A stretch of 64,000 bases of DNA from Allofournierella sp. (GCA_020025635.1 JAHHRU010000009.1:22106-86105); one strand, 5' to 3'. Shown: positions 35,732 through 44,062, counted from the stretch's first letter. A program made the numbers and translations. Notes: generated from the letters alone by a model not told the origin.

Positions 35732-36442
35732 TTATTTTTCAACGACCAGGGTGCCCAGGTCTTCGCCGCGCACGGCCTTTGCAATGTTCTCCGGATGGGC
35801 CAGATCGAACACCAGCACCGGCATATTGTTTTCACGGCACAGGGTCGCAGCGGTGCTGTCCATCACGGCCAGCTGCTTTTCCAGAACCTCGCTGAAGGTC
35901 AGCTGGTCGTAGCGCACGGCATCGCTGAACTTCTTGGGGTCCTTATCGTACACACCGTCCACCATGGTGGCCTTGAACATCACGTCGCAGCCGGTTTCAA
36001 TGGCACGCAGGGCGCTGGCGGTATCGGTGGAGAAGAAGGGGCAGCCGGTGCCGCCGCCGAACAGGACCACCTTGCCCTCTTCCATGGCAGCCACTGCATC
36101 GTTCCGGGTGAATACCGGGGCCACCTGAGGCATCACGATGGAGGTGAGCACCTCGGTGGGAACGCCCAGCTGACGCAGCTCGTCGGAAACAGCCAGTGCG
36201 TTCATTACAGTTGCCAGCATGCCGATCTTATCGGCACAGGTGCGCTCCATGCTGCCGCTGGAACGGCCGCGCCAGAAATTGCCGCCGCCAACCACGATGC
36301 CGATCTGGGCGCCTTCCTTCCAGGCATCCCGAATTCCTTCGCAGATGCTGCGCATGGTGGAATCGGAAAAACCGGTGCCCTTTTCGCCGGCCAGAGCTTC
36401 GCCGCTTACCTTCAGCAGGATACGATTATATTTTACTGCCAC
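35732..36442 (-). CDS. pyrH: Uridylate kinase
   Basis: PyrH phosphorylates UMP to UDP and is feedback-controlled by UTP. The 236-residue protein has the amino-acid-kinase fold: ILLKVSGEALAG near 7-18, VVGGGNFWRG near 54-63 and TVDGVYDKDPKKF near 155-167. I use the GTG at 36442 (MAVKYNR...), eight bases after AGGAG; an earlier GTG three codons upstream overlaps that site. It is the first gene after a good promoter and leads pyrH-frr-uppS-cdsA-dxr-rseP-ispG-polC. Confidence 0.95.
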   Translation of the reverse strand: MAVKYNRILLKVSGEALAGEKGTGFSDSTMRSICEGIRDAWKEGAQIGIVVGGGNFWRGRSSGSMERTCADKIGMLATVMNALAVSDELRQLGVPTEVLTSIVMPQVAPVFTRNDAVAAMEEGKVVLFGGGTGCPFFSTDTASALRAIETGCDVMFKATMVDGVYDKDPKKFSDAVRYDQLTFSEVLEKQLAVMDSTAATLCRENNMPVLVFDLAHPENIAKAVRGEDLGTLVVEK

Positions 36443-36498
36443 AATTACCACTCCTGAAAACGTGCAGGCCTTGCCCGCACAATATTATATTTGTTTAT

Positions 36499-36527
36499 AT
36501 TTTACAATAAAACCGATTCGTTGTAAA
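36499..36527 (-). promoter_or_regulatory. Promoter of the pyrH operon
   Basis: TTTACA (36522-36527), exactly 17 bases, then TAAAAT (36499-36504) on the minus strand, in an AT-rich patch about 57 bases before the pyrH start. Confidence 0.75.
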
Positions 36528-36570
36528 CAGCGAAAGATGCTGTTCCGGATATTTTAGCCGGCAAAGCATC

Positions 36571-36610
36571 AAAAAAGGGCATGTGCAAAGAAGTTTCCGC
36601 ACATACCCTT
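36571..36610 (-). terminator. Terminator after the histidine kinase gene
   Basis: AAGGGCATGTGC (36575-36586) pairs with GCACATACCCTT (36599-36610) with one mismatch. On the minus strand TTTTTT follows the stem. Confidence 0.88.
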
Positions 36611-36620
36611 CATTCTTCTG

Positions 36621-37439
36621 TCAGCCCATGATCGAGAAAAGCTCCTGCTCGACCTGCCATTTTCTCTCTTGTGCAAAGCTCAGGCTGTCGGCTGTGCTGC
36701 GAAGCTCAGCCGCCGCATCTCCATTCTGCGGGATGCTCACCCGGACCTGTGCCCCCTGCTTTTGATTTTCTGCCCGGACCGACCAGTTCATCTGGTCGCA
36801 CCAGCGTTTCACAAGGCACAGCCCTTCGCCGATGCCGCTGTTTTTCCGGCCTTTCAGGTAGCCGGTAACATCCGGTTCAAACAAGTGGTCCAGAATTTCC
36901 TTGGGGAAGCCGGGGCCATTGTCCTCCACCAGCAAAAGCAGGCCGCCCTCCTGCTGGCTAAGGCGAACAAAGACCTGGTCTGCCTCACGAAGCGCATTGG
37001 AAACAAGGTTCAAAAGGATTTTGTCTGCCAGCCAGCAGTCGGCGAGAGCCATCTGCACTCCGTTCAATTCATTTACAAATTCCAGCTTTTTTTCTTGCGC
37101 ATCCAAATATTGATTGCAGAATGCAACGGTCTCCTGAAAATGGGCAGCCAAGTCCACAAGCCGGACACCATCCGGCAGGCTCGACAGCTCCGGTGTATGC
37201 GCTTCCTCCCAATTATCCCGGTTGCGGGAAAGGTTCATTGCCGTTTGCCCCAGGGCAAACAAAATTTGCCGGAGGTCTTCATCGTTCAAATCGACCTCCA
37301 GCTGCCTGAGTTTTTTTTCAAGTGCCTGGCGAATCATCAGGATCGTGGAAGCATCCTGATGAATCGAATCCAACAGTCCCTGACAGGGACCCTGCTGATT
37401 TGCGGTGTCTCGATCAGACATCCTGCCGCTGTTCTCCAT
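36621..37439 (-). CDS. Soluble sensor histidine kinase
   Basis: The 272-residue protein ends in a GHKL ATPase domain: N-box NLVSNALREAD at 144-154, DNGPGF at 173-178 and GIGEGL at 202-207. The N-terminal part is helical and looks like a dimerisation domain; H27 in SIHQDAS is the only good candidate for the phosphorylated His, but the context is weak. There is no membrane helix or signal peptide, so the signal must be cytoplasmic or come through a partner. The ATG at 37439 has AGGAGCAG upstream and lies within the end of the regulator gene, so kinase and regulator are translated together and probably form one two-component pair. Confidence 0.8.
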   Translation of the reverse strand: MENSGRMSDRDTANQQGPCQGLLDSIHQDASTILMIRQALEKKLRQLEVDLNDEDLRQILFALGQTAMNLSRNRDNWEEAHTPELSSLPDGVRLVDLAAHFQETVAFCNQYLDAQEKKLEFVNELNGVQMALADCWLADKILLNLVSNALREADQVFVRLSQQEGGLLLLVEDNGPGFPKEILDHLFEPDVTGYLKGRKNSGIGEGLCLVKRWCDQMNWSVRAENQKQGAQVRVSIPQNGDAAAELRSTADSLSFAQERKWQVEQELFSIMG

Positions 37440-38163
37440 TTTGCTGCTCCTGCCCCTTCCCTTCATAGGCAAGCCGGATCTTTTCCGCCGTGGCGGCAAA
37501 CCATTCTTTGCAGGTTGGGCTCTTTTCCAGTTTTTCTGCACGCGCCCATGCGCGGATCGCACGGTTCACACTGCTTTCCACGCCCTTTGCACTGATTTGG
37601 TGCTGCTGGCCAACCTCCATGAAGATACGCTGCATCTGGGGGATGTCCTTGCTGGAGAGCCAGCACTGAAGGCAGCTCCCCATATACGCATAGCTCACAT
37701 CCACCGGGCTGGTGCGCATCCCTTCCAGCTCCCGAAAAATCAGGGCATCCCAGATCGTTATCTGCTCAAGCCGCTGTCTCTCAGGCCGCAGGTCTTCCAG
37801 TCGTTCCAGCAACATTTCCGGTTTGTATGGCTTAATCATATAATAATCCACGCCTTTTGACAAGAGGCTGGCGCGAAAATTAAGCCGATTGCCCGGTCCA
37901 CAGAGAATAAACCTGCCATTCGGATGATTGGAAAGGGCAGCATACTGCTCCAGGAATTCAAAAACGTCCAGATCCAGGCTCAGCCAATCCGCTACCACCA
38001 CATCGATTCGATTCATTTTTGCCATTTGTTCTATGCTCTTTGATGCCTGATGGAAACAGATGCACTCTGTTCCATTGTATTCCCGGAAAATTTGTCTCAA
38101 GCTTTCCAGCTGGATATTCCGTTCTCCAATGAGCACTACTATTCCAAAATCATTTCGCTTCAT
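37414..38163 (-). CDS. Spo0A-like response regulator with divergent receiver domain
   Basis: The 249-residue protein has a receiver-like domain (1-125) and a C-terminal domain (about 133-225) that resembles the Spo0A DNA-binding domain, with the recognition-helix-like stretch ISAKGVESSVNRAIRAW at 190-206. In the receiver the acidic pair is reduced to G13-E14, but the candidate phosphate acceptor D59 (VVVADW) and K111 (IKPYKP) remain. It overlaps the histidine kinase gene. The ATG at 38163 lies eight bases after AGGAGG. Three phased 7-bp repeats sit just upstream of its promoter, which suggests self-regulation. The organism shows no other sporulation gene here. Confidence 0.75.
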   Translation of the reverse strand: MKRNDFGIVVLIGERNIQLESLRQIFREYNGTECICFHQASKSIEQMAKMNRIDVVVADWLSLDLDVFEFLEQYAALSNHPNGRFILCGPGNRLNFRASLLSKGVDYYMIKPYKPEMLLERLEDLRPERQRLEQITIWDALIFRELEGMRTSPVDVSYAYMGSCLQCWLSSKDIPQMQRIFMEVGQQHQISAKGVESSVNRAIRAWARAEKLEKSPTCKEWFAATAEKIRLAYEGKGQEQQNGEQRQDV

Positions 38164-38196
38164 ACATGAAGCCTCCTGACAGCTCCCTTTTCTTTT

Positions 38197-38225
38197 ATGG
38201 TATCCTTTTATTCGATAAAAATCAA
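38197..38225 (-). promoter_or_regulatory. Probable promoter of the regulator-kinase operon
   Basis: TTGATT (38220-38225), 17 bases, then TACCAT (38197-38202) on the minus strand. Both boxes match consensus at four of six positions, as expected for a promoter that needs an activator. Confidence 0.5.
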
Positions 38226-38235
38226 CCAAAATGCG

Positions 38236-38262
38236 TCCTTCATTTTCCTTCACTTTCCTTCA
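38236..38262 (-). repeat. Three phased 7-bp direct repeats (TGAAGGA), candidate operator
   Basis: On the minus strand TGAAGGA occurs three times at 38256-38262, 38246-38252 and 38236-38242, each 10 bases apart (7-bp box, 3-bp spacer). The array ends 10 bases before the -35 box. Spo0A is known to bind tandem 7-bp boxes with this same spacing, so the array is a plausible site for the Spo0A-like regulator encoded just downstream. Binding is inferred. Confidence 0.65.
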
Positions 38263-38336
38263 GAGGAGATTTTTTCCACATTTTTTCGGGAGTCAAAATG
38301 CTTTCATCCGGGCCAAGCCGCCTGCAAAAACAGCAA

Positions 38337-38373
38337 GGCACCAGCCGCAGGAAGAAACTCTGCGGCTGGTGCC
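38337..38373. terminator. Terminator after secF, strong in both directions
   Basis: A perfect 14-bp stem, GGCACCAGCCGCAG (38337-38350) with CTGCGGCTGGTGCC (38360-38373), and a 9-base loop. It ends secD-secF transcription on the minus strand; TTTTG follows on the plus strand too. Confidence 0.85.
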
Positions 38374-38400
38374 TTTTGTCGCTTGTTTTTTATGGGTCTA

Positions 38401-39339
38401 TTACTTCTTTTTGCCGATGTGATGCTTTGCCTTGTAGTTTTCCCAGGTCACCCACAGAGAGGTGGTGATGAACAGAGAGGTGTACAGGCCGGAGATCATA
38501 CCGATCATCAGCGGCAGGGCGAAGGTGAAGATGCTGTCCAGGCCGAACAGCACCGCGATCACGCATACGGTGGCCAGAGCCATGCAGGTGGTGACGGTGG
38601 TGTTCACCGAACGGCGCAGGCTCTGGTTGATGCTGGTGTTGACCAGTGCCTCAAAGCCCAGCTTGCGGCCATAAATGGACTCATTCTCACGGATACGGTC
38701 ATACATAACGACGGTATCGTTGATGGAGTAGCCCAGAATGGTCAGCATTGCGGCAATGAAGTTGCCGTTCAGGGGAATGCGGAGCACAACGAACACACCG
38801 AACACGATCAGCAGGTCGTTGAGCAGCGCAATGATGGCCATAACACCGGCGGGAAGGCCGCCGATCTTGCGGAAGCGCACCGCAATATAAGCCAGGATCA
38901 GCAGGCAGGCAGCGCCAACGGCCACCCAGCTTTTATGGAAGAACTCCCGGCCGATGGTGGGCGGCACATTGTTCATCTTGAGCATCTCAAAATCGTTGTC
39001 TGCAAAGCTTGCCTGCAGGGCATCGAGGGTATCTTCCATCTGCTCAGCGCTGACTGTCTGTGCGCCGGGCATGGTAATGGTCAGCGAATTTGCGCCGGTG
39101 GCGATATCGCTGCCCTGCTGGAAGGTAAGGCCGCTGCCCAGAACATCCGAAACAGTGGCTTTAACGCCGGAAAGATCCAGCTCACCCTGATAGCCCAGAA
39201 CAGCCATGGCGCCGCCCTTGAACTGAATGTCCATGGGAACGCCCAGAATGAGCGCAGTGCCCAGAATGAAGGCAACCAGTACCAGCGAAATGGTGAAGAA
39301 CACCTTGCGGTGCTTCATAAAATCATGCTTAGCCGTCAT
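38401..39339 (-). CDS. secF: Protein translocase subunit SecF
   Basis: SecF with SecD uses proton motive force to help SecYEG export proteins. The 312-residue protein has six membrane segments, one near residues 15-35 and five in the second half, with a periplasmic-type loop between. The conserved stretch GYSINDTVVMYDRIRE near 205-220 is the family signature. The ATG at 39339 overlaps the secD stop (ATGACGGCTAA), with GGAGG upstream; an in-frame GTG three codons before is less likely. Confidence 0.95.
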   Translation of the reverse strand: MTAKHDFMKHRKVFFTISLVLVAFILGTALILGVPMDIQFKGGAMAVLGYQGELDLSGVKATVSDVLGSGLTFQQGSDIATGANSLTITMPGAQTVSAEQMEDTLDALQASFADNDFEMLKMNNVPPTIGREFFHKSWVAVGAACLLILAYIAVRFRKIGGLPAGVMAIIALLNDLLIVFGVFVVLRIPLNGNFIAAMLTILGYSINDTVVMYDRIRENESIYGRKLGFEALVNTSINQSLRRSVNTTVTTCMALATVCVIAVLFGLDSIFTFALPLMIGMISGLYTSLFITTSLWVTWENYKAKHHIGKKK

Positions 39340-40714
39340 TGCGAACACCTCCGTACAGCCAGAGTTTGCGCAGGCCCTTGATGCGGGAAGCGCCGCGGAT
39401 CATGATGCGGGTGCACAGCACGCCGAACACAAAGTTCAGCAGCACGCCCACCAGCAGAGTGTAGCCAAAGGAATAGATGGTGCCGGCAGTGGACGGGCCG
39501 AACGCAAAGAAGATGGGGGTGAACACCTTTGCGAAGAAGCCGTCGGTGGGGCCGAAGGCGCCCATCAGCACACAGGCCACGATCACGATGGTCACGTTGC
39601 CGTCAATGATGGGAGCAAGGCCGCGGGCAAAGCCGGAGCTGAGCGCACCGTCCAGGGTTTTGCCGGAAGCGATCTCCTCACGGATGCGCTCGGCAGTGAT
39701 GACGTTTGCATCAACACCCATGCCGATGGCCAGAATGATACCGGCGATGCCGGGCAGGGTCAGGGTAAAGCTGTTGAATGCCGGCAGATAACCGGACACA
39801 AAAGCCAGGGTCGCCGCAGTCTGGCCCAGCAGCGCAACGGATGCCAGGAAGCCGGGCAGGCGGTACACCACCGTCATGAACACCAGGATCAGAGCAAACG
39901 CGATCACACCGGCAATGACCATTGCCTTCAGGCTGCTGCCGCCGAGGCTGGGGCTGATGGTGCTGTAGCTGTCGGCGCTGAGGGCGAAGGGCAGTGCACC
40001 GGAGTTGATCTGGTTTGCCATGGTGATGACGCTTTCCTGATCAAAATTGCCGCTGATGATGGCGTGGCCGTCGGTGATGGCGGTGTTGACCATTGCAACG
40101 CTCACGTTCAGCTCGTCCATCCAGATGCTGATGGCGCCCTTACCGGCAAGCTCGGTGGTGGCGGCTGCAAAAGCCTCACGGCCGCTGTCCTTAAATTCCA
40201 AAGACAGATAATACTCGCTGGGGCCGCCGTCATGGGTGGGGCCGTATGCGGGCATTGCCTTTTCCACGTCCTTGCCTTCCAAAATCAGCTCACCGTCCGG
40301 AGCAGAGCCCTTGCGGAAGGTCAGGTGAGCGGTGGTGCCGATCTCCTGAATGGCTGCCTCCGGGTTGAAATCGGTCTCCCCTTCCTTCCAGGGGAAACGA
40401 ACGATGATGCGGTCCTTGTTGTAATCCACATAGACCTCATTGTCGGTGATGTTCAGATTGACCAGACGCTGCTTGATAACCGTTTCTGCGGCTGCCATCT
40501 GCTCATCGGTGGCATCATATCCATCGCTGGGCATGAACGTCACGTCCACGCCGCCACGGATATCGATGCCGAAGCGAATGTCTTTTGCGCCCTTGATGTA
40601 GGTTTTTGTTTCTTCTCCGCTCTGGATGCTGACACCGAAAAATGCCGTTGCGGCAAAAACGAAGATCAGCAGGGCCATAACGAAGAGATGCCAGGGCTTG
40701 CCTTTTCTCTTCAT
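39329..40714 (-). CDS. secD: Protein translocase subunit SecD
   Basis: The 461-residue partner of SecF. It has an N-terminal membrane helix (about 9-28), the DIRGGVDVTF motif near 50 (usually DLxGG), a large extracytoplasmic P1-like region, and five C-terminal membrane segments with LTLPGIAGIILAIGMGVDAN near 330-350 and AERIREE. ATG at 40714 follows GGAGG by five bases; a TTG four codons upstream overlaps that site and is rejected. secD and secF are separate but overlapping genes, not a fusion as in some Bacilli. Confidence 0.95.
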   Translation of the reverse strand: MKRKGKPWHLFVMALLIFVFAATAFFGVSIQSGEETKTYIKGAKDIRFGIDIRGGVDVTFMPSDGYDATDEQMAAAETVIKQRLVNLNITDNEVYVDYNKDRIIVRFPWKEGETDFNPEAAIQEIGTTAHLTFRKGSAPDGELILEGKDVEKAMPAYGPTHDGGPSEYYLSLEFKDSGREAFAAATTELAGKGAISIWMDELNVSVAMVNTAITDGHAIISGNFDQESVITMANQINSGALPFALSADSYSTISPSLGGSSLKAMVIAGVIAFALILVFMTVVYRLPGFLASVALLGQTAATLAFVSGYLPAFNSFTLTLPGIAGIILAIGMGVDANVITAERIREEIASGKTLDGALSSGFARGLAPIIDGNVTIVIVACVLMGAFGPTDGFFAKVFTPIFFAFGPSTAGTIYSFGYTLLVGVLLNFVFGVLCTRIMIRGASRIKGLRKLWLYGGVRNDG

Positions 40715-40740
40715 AGGAACCTCCAAGCATTCCTCTGAGT

Positions 40741-40775
40741 AAGAACAGGGCTGCCGTTCAGACAGCCCTGTTCTT
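40741..40775. terminator. Hairpin after the aminotransferase gene
   Basis: A perfect 13-bp stem, AAGAACAGGGCTG (40741-40753) with CAGCCCTGTTCTT (40763-40775), loop of nine bases. It lies between the aminotransferase stop and secD; the T-run on the minus strand is short, so it may terminate only partly. Confidence 0.7.
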
Positions 40776-40818
40776 GCTCAGAATTTTTATATTTTTACAG
40801 GCCGGATCCAAAAGCGGA

Positions 40819-42099
40819 TCATTGCTGTAAAAGCATTTCAACCGTTGCCTTGCGCACCGCAATGCACAGTAGGCTGCAGGCAGTTTCCAGTTCGCCCATG
40901 GAAGGATAGGTGGGTGCGATGCGGATGTGATGATCCTGCAGATCCACGCCATAGGGATATGCGGCACCTGCCGGGGTAAGCACCACACCGGCCTGCTTGC
41001 AAAGCTCCACCGTGCGCTTTGCGCAGCCGTCCATCAGATACAGACTGATGAAATAGCCGCCCTTGGGGTCGGTCCAGTGGGCGATCTTGCCGCAGGAGTT
41101 CAGGTTTTCATCAAACAGCCGCTTGACCGCGTCAAACTTGGGTGCCAGGATCTCACGATGCTTTTTCATGTGCTCCAGAACGCCGTCACGGTTTTTCAGG
41201 AACTGCACATGGCGCAGCTGATTCATCTTGTCGTAGCTGATGATCATGGGAGCCATGTTCTTCTGGATGTGCTCAATGTTCCGCCGGCTGGCAGCAAGCG
41301 CCGCCACGCCCGCACCGGGATAGGTGATCTTGCTGGTGGAGCAGAACAGGAACGGACGGTCCTCATGGCCGGCCTTCTTGCAGGCCTCCAGGATCTGCAG
41401 CGGCTCAATGATCTCATCGGTCAGGTGGTGCACGCAGTAGGCGTTGTCCCAGATGATGCGGAAATCGGGTGCGGCCGTGTGCATCTGAGCCAGGCGCCAC
41501 ACGGTTTCGTCGCTGTAAATGTAGCCGTCCGGGTTGGAATAGACAGGCACACACCAGATGCCCTTGATGCTCTCGTCGTTTTTGACCAGGTTTTCCACCA
41601 TGTCCATATCCGGGCCGGTTTCCAGCATGGGCACCTGGATCATCTGCAAACCGAAGTATTCGCTGATGCGGAAGTGCCGGTCATAGCCGGGGACCGGGCA
41701 GATGAACTTGGTGTTGTTGCAGAAGCGCCAGGGGCGGATGCTGTCCACAAAGCCGGCGCGCCAGCCCAAATCGATCAGGTAATACATCATGGACAGCGAA
41801 GAGTTGCCGCACACGATGACCTCTTCCGGGTCCGACACACGCAGAATGTCCGCAAAGAAGCGGCGGGCCTCCGGCATGCCGGGCAGCAGGCCGTAGTTTC
41901 GGGCATCCACACCGTTTTCACCGATGTAGTTGTCCACCATGCGCAGCATTTCTTTGGAAAGGTCCAGCTGCTCCGGGCAGGGCTTGCCGCGGGACATATC
42001 CAGCGCCAGGTCCATGTCCACAAACTGTTGGTAGCGCGTGTCCAGCTTTGTGAGCTCGGCACGCAGTTCGTCCTTGGTCATGCGAAGATAATCTCTCAT
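40819..42099 (-). CDS. Class I/II aminotransferase, aspartate aminotransferase-like (subgroup Ic type)
   Basis: A 426-residue PLP enzyme. The PLP lysine is in FCSTSKITYPGAGV near 262, the phosphate and ring contacts in CGNSSLSMMYYL near 97 and IWDNAYCVHHL near 215, and the carboxylate-binding Arg in HIRIAP near 394. The sequence matches the distinct clade of aspartate aminotransferases found in Clostridia and actinobacteria rather than classic AspC; substrate preference for Asp/2-oxoglutarate is inferred from that. ATG start with GAGGGG ahead. It is a single gene between hairpins, with its own promoter. Confidence 0.85.
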   Translation of the reverse strand: MRDYLRMTKDELRAELTKLDTRYQQFVDMDLALDMSRGKPCPEQLDLSKEMLRMVDNYIGENGVDARNYGLLPGMPEARRFFADILRVSDPEEVIVCGNSSLSMMYYLIDLGWRAGFVDSIRPWRFCNNTKFICPVPGYDRHFRISEYFGLQMIQVPMLETGPDMDMVENLVKNDESIKGIWCVPVYSNPDGYIYSDETVWRLAQMHTAAPDFRIIWDNAYCVHHLTDEIIEPLQILEACKKAGHEDRPFLFCSTSKITYPGAGVAALAASRRNIEHIQKNMAPMIISYDKMNQLRHVQFLKNRDGVLEHMKKHREILAPKFDAVKRLFDENLNSCGKIAHWTDPKGGYFISLYLMDGCAKRTVELCKQAGVVLTPAGAAYPYGVDLQDHHIRIAPTYPSMGELETACSLLCIAVRKATVEMLLQQ

Positions 42100-42227
42100 T
42101 TTATTTACCCCTCTTACCTATGTGGTTTGCACCACTGTATGTGCACGCCCGCCGATTTGCCCCTGCCAAAGTGCAGGATTCGGGCTTTCCCTTCCCGAAA
42201 AAGCAAATTTTTGCGGCGTACCAGATT

Positions 42228-42256
42228 ATTATAGTATAAAATCCCGCTCTAAACAA
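42228..42256 (-). promoter_or_regulatory. Probable promoter of the aminotransferase gene
   Basis: On the minus strand TTGTTT (42251-42256), 17 bases, then TATAAT (42228-42233). The start codon is about 130 bases downstream, leaving a long leader in which I see no clear structure. Confidence 0.6.
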
Positions 42257-42296
42257 GCCTTTTGACGGGTTATTTTATACGCTGCCTTGTAAAACA

Positions 42297-42327
42297 CCCC
42301 TGTGCGCAGAACACATGCGCACAGGGG
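42297..42327 (-). terminator. Terminator after the permease gene
   Basis: CCCCTGTGCGCA (42297-42308) pairs perfectly with TGCGCACAGGGG (42316-42327). TGTTTTAC follows on the minus strand. Confidence 0.85.
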
Positions 42328-42350
42328 TATGCTGAATTTTTACACAGGCA

Positions 42351-43673
42351 TCAAACCTGCATGTTCATGGGATTTTCAGGAACATCCACCTTGTCGAAGG
42401 TGTAGTCGTTGCCGGGCAGGATCGCATTCAGCACGATGCCCAGGATCGCCGCAATGGCAAGGCCGGACAGCGAGACAGTGACGCTGCCGATGCCGAAGGA
42501 CAGGCCGCCGATGCTGTTGAAGCCCAGAGCGCTTACCAGGATGACAGCTGCAATGATCAGGTTGCGGCTGCGGGTGAAGTCCACCTGGTTTTCCACCACA
42601 TTGCGCACACCGATGGCGCTGATCATGCCGTACAGGATGAAGGAAACGCCGCCGATGATGGCAGTGGGAACGGTGTTGATGACCGCATCAAACTTGGGGC
42701 TGAAGCTCAAAAGGATGGCAAAGCAGGCAGCAATGCGCATCACGCGGGGGTCATAGATCTTGGTCAGGGCCAGAACACCAGTGTTTTCGCCGTAGGTGGT
42801 GTTGGCAGGGCCGCCCAGAAAGCCCGCCATTGCAGTGGCCAGGCCGTCGCCCAGCAGGGTGCGGTTGAGGCCCGGGTCACGGATGTAGTTTTTGCCGGTG
42901 GTTGCGCTGATGGCGGCAATGTCGCCGATGTGCTCCATCATGGTTGCCAGAGCGATGGGCATGATGGTGAGGATCGCGGACAGATCGAACTTTGCCATGG
43001 CAGAACCGCGAACGGGCAGGCCCAGCCATGCGGCATCCTTGATTGCGGAGAAATCCACAGCGCCGGTGATAACAGCCACAACATAGGAAACCACAACACC
43101 CAGCAGGATGGGCAGGATCTTGACCATGCCCTTGCCCCAGATGTTGCAGACCACCACAGTGCCCAGGGCCACAATGGCCAGCAGCCAGTTGGTGGAGCAG
43201 TTGGTGATGGCAGTGGGAGCCAGGATCAGGCCGATGGAGATGATGATGGGGCCGGTAACGACCGGCGGGAAGAACTTCATGATCTTATCCACGCCGAACA
43301 CCGAAATAAGGCCGCTCATCAAAAGGTAAATAAGGCCGGCGAACACCACGCCGCCGCAGGCATAGGGCAGCATTTCCAGATTGGAAGAGCCATCTGCCAG
43401 CTTGGGTGCTACCAGGGCAAAGCCGCCCAGGAAAGCAAAGGAAGAGCCCAGGAAGGCGGGCACCTTGCCCTTGGTCAAAACATGGAACAGCAGAGTGCCG
43501 AGACCTGCGCACAGCAGGGTGGTGGAAACGCTCAGGCCGGTGATCAGGGGAACCAGCACGGTGGCGCCGAACATGGCGAAGGTGTGCTGCAGGCCCAGAA
43601 CGATCATTTTGGGAACGCCCAGCGTACGGGCATCAAAGATGCCATCGTTCAGCTGCAATTTTTCTTCTTTCAT
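42351..43673 (-). CDS. Uracil/xanthine permease (NCS2 family)
   Basis: A 440-residue nucleobase:cation symporter with about 12-14 membrane segments. Family motifs include LGLQHTFAMFGATVLVP at about 26-42, the MEHIGDIAAIS stretch near 243-253 (conserved Glu that contacts the nucleobase) and GFLGGPANTTYGENTG near 285-300, typical of the UraA branch, so uracil is the best substrate guess. ATG start with GAGGAGG ahead. It sits alone behind a leader with an attenuator-like hairpin. Confidence 0.9.
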   Translation of the reverse strand: MKEEKLQLNDGIFDARTLGVPKMIVLGLQHTFAMFGATVLVPLITGLSVSTTLLCAGLGTLLFHVLTKGKVPAFLGSSFAFLGGFALVAPKLADGSSNLEMLPYACGGVVFAGLIYLLMSGLISVFGVDKIMKFFPPVVTGPIIISIGLILAPTAITNCSTNWLLAIVALGTVVVCNIWGKGMVKILPILLGVVVSYVVAVITGAVDFSAIKDAAWLGLPVRGSAMAKFDLSAILTIMPIALATMMEHIGDIAAISATTGKNYIRDPGLNRTLLGDGLATAMAGFLGGPANTTYGENTGVLALTKIYDPRVMRIAACFAILLSFSPKFDAVINTVPTAIIGGVSFILYGMISAIGVRNVVENQVDFTRSRNLIIAAVILVSALGFNSIGGLSFGIGSVTVSLSGLAIAAILGIVLNAILPGNDYTFDKVDVPENPMNMQV

Positions 43674-43737
43674 TTGTGAATTTCCTCCTCAGTATAGCTC
43701 TCTATCCAAAAAGCCGGGCCGCCGGCCTTAAAATAGA

Positions 43738-43772
43738 CAAAAAAATAAGCATTCCGCAAAAATCAGGAATGC
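43738..43772 (-). terminator. Attenuator-like hairpin in the permease leader
   Basis: GCATTCC (43749-43755) and GGAATGC (43766-43772) pair, and on the minus strand a T-rich run (TTATTTTTTTG) follows. It is located between the permease promoter and its start codon, so it should stop transcription before the gene unless prevented. Pyrimidine control by PyrR would be the usual case for this gene class; a GAGAGG element upstream only weakly recalls a PyrR site. Confidence 0.65.
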
Positions 43773-43870
43773 CGGACACTGACAGCTTCCTTTGCGGAAG
43801 TGCCGTTATGGAAACGAAAAGAAAGGGACACCTTATGCAGGTTCATGCCACTCAAAACAAACCGCCGCAT
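43763..43870 (-). CDS. Possible 35-codon leader peptide in the permease leader
   Basis: An ATG at 43870 follows GAGAGGGG and opens a 35-codon frame whose stop (43763-43765) lies inside the loop/stem of the attenuator hairpin. A ribosome finishing this frame would disrupt the hairpin, a geometry seen in translation-controlled attenuation. No run of special codons stands out. It may be accidental. Confidence 0.3.
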   Translation of the reverse strand: MRRFVLSGMNLHKVSLSFRFHNGTSAKEAVSVRHS

Positions 43871-43900
43871 CGTGAGACCCCTCTCTTTGACATTTTTTCT

Positions 43901-43929
43901 ATAATAGCAAATCGGGCCATCGATTGCAA
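43901..43929 (-). promoter_or_regulatory. Promoter of the permease gene
   Basis: TTGCAA (43924-43929), 17 bases, then TATTAT (43901-43906) on the minus strand, giving a leader of about 220 bases before the permease start. Confidence 0.65.
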
Positions 43930-44062
43930 GGAATTTTAACGAATTATGAACGGTTCCCGTCATGTTTTGAGTTGTATCCAGTTTTTTCGCAAAAGGCAAA
44001 GCTCTTTTTATTCAGATTTTCCTTCTGCCGCAAAGCTTTTCGACTGCCCTTTCGGCCAAGGC

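Noticed and set aside
38236..38262. Reading the three repeats as a CRISPR or minisatellite
   Set aside because: Only three units of 10 bases, no spacer diversity and no cas gene; the position before a promoter fits an operator better.
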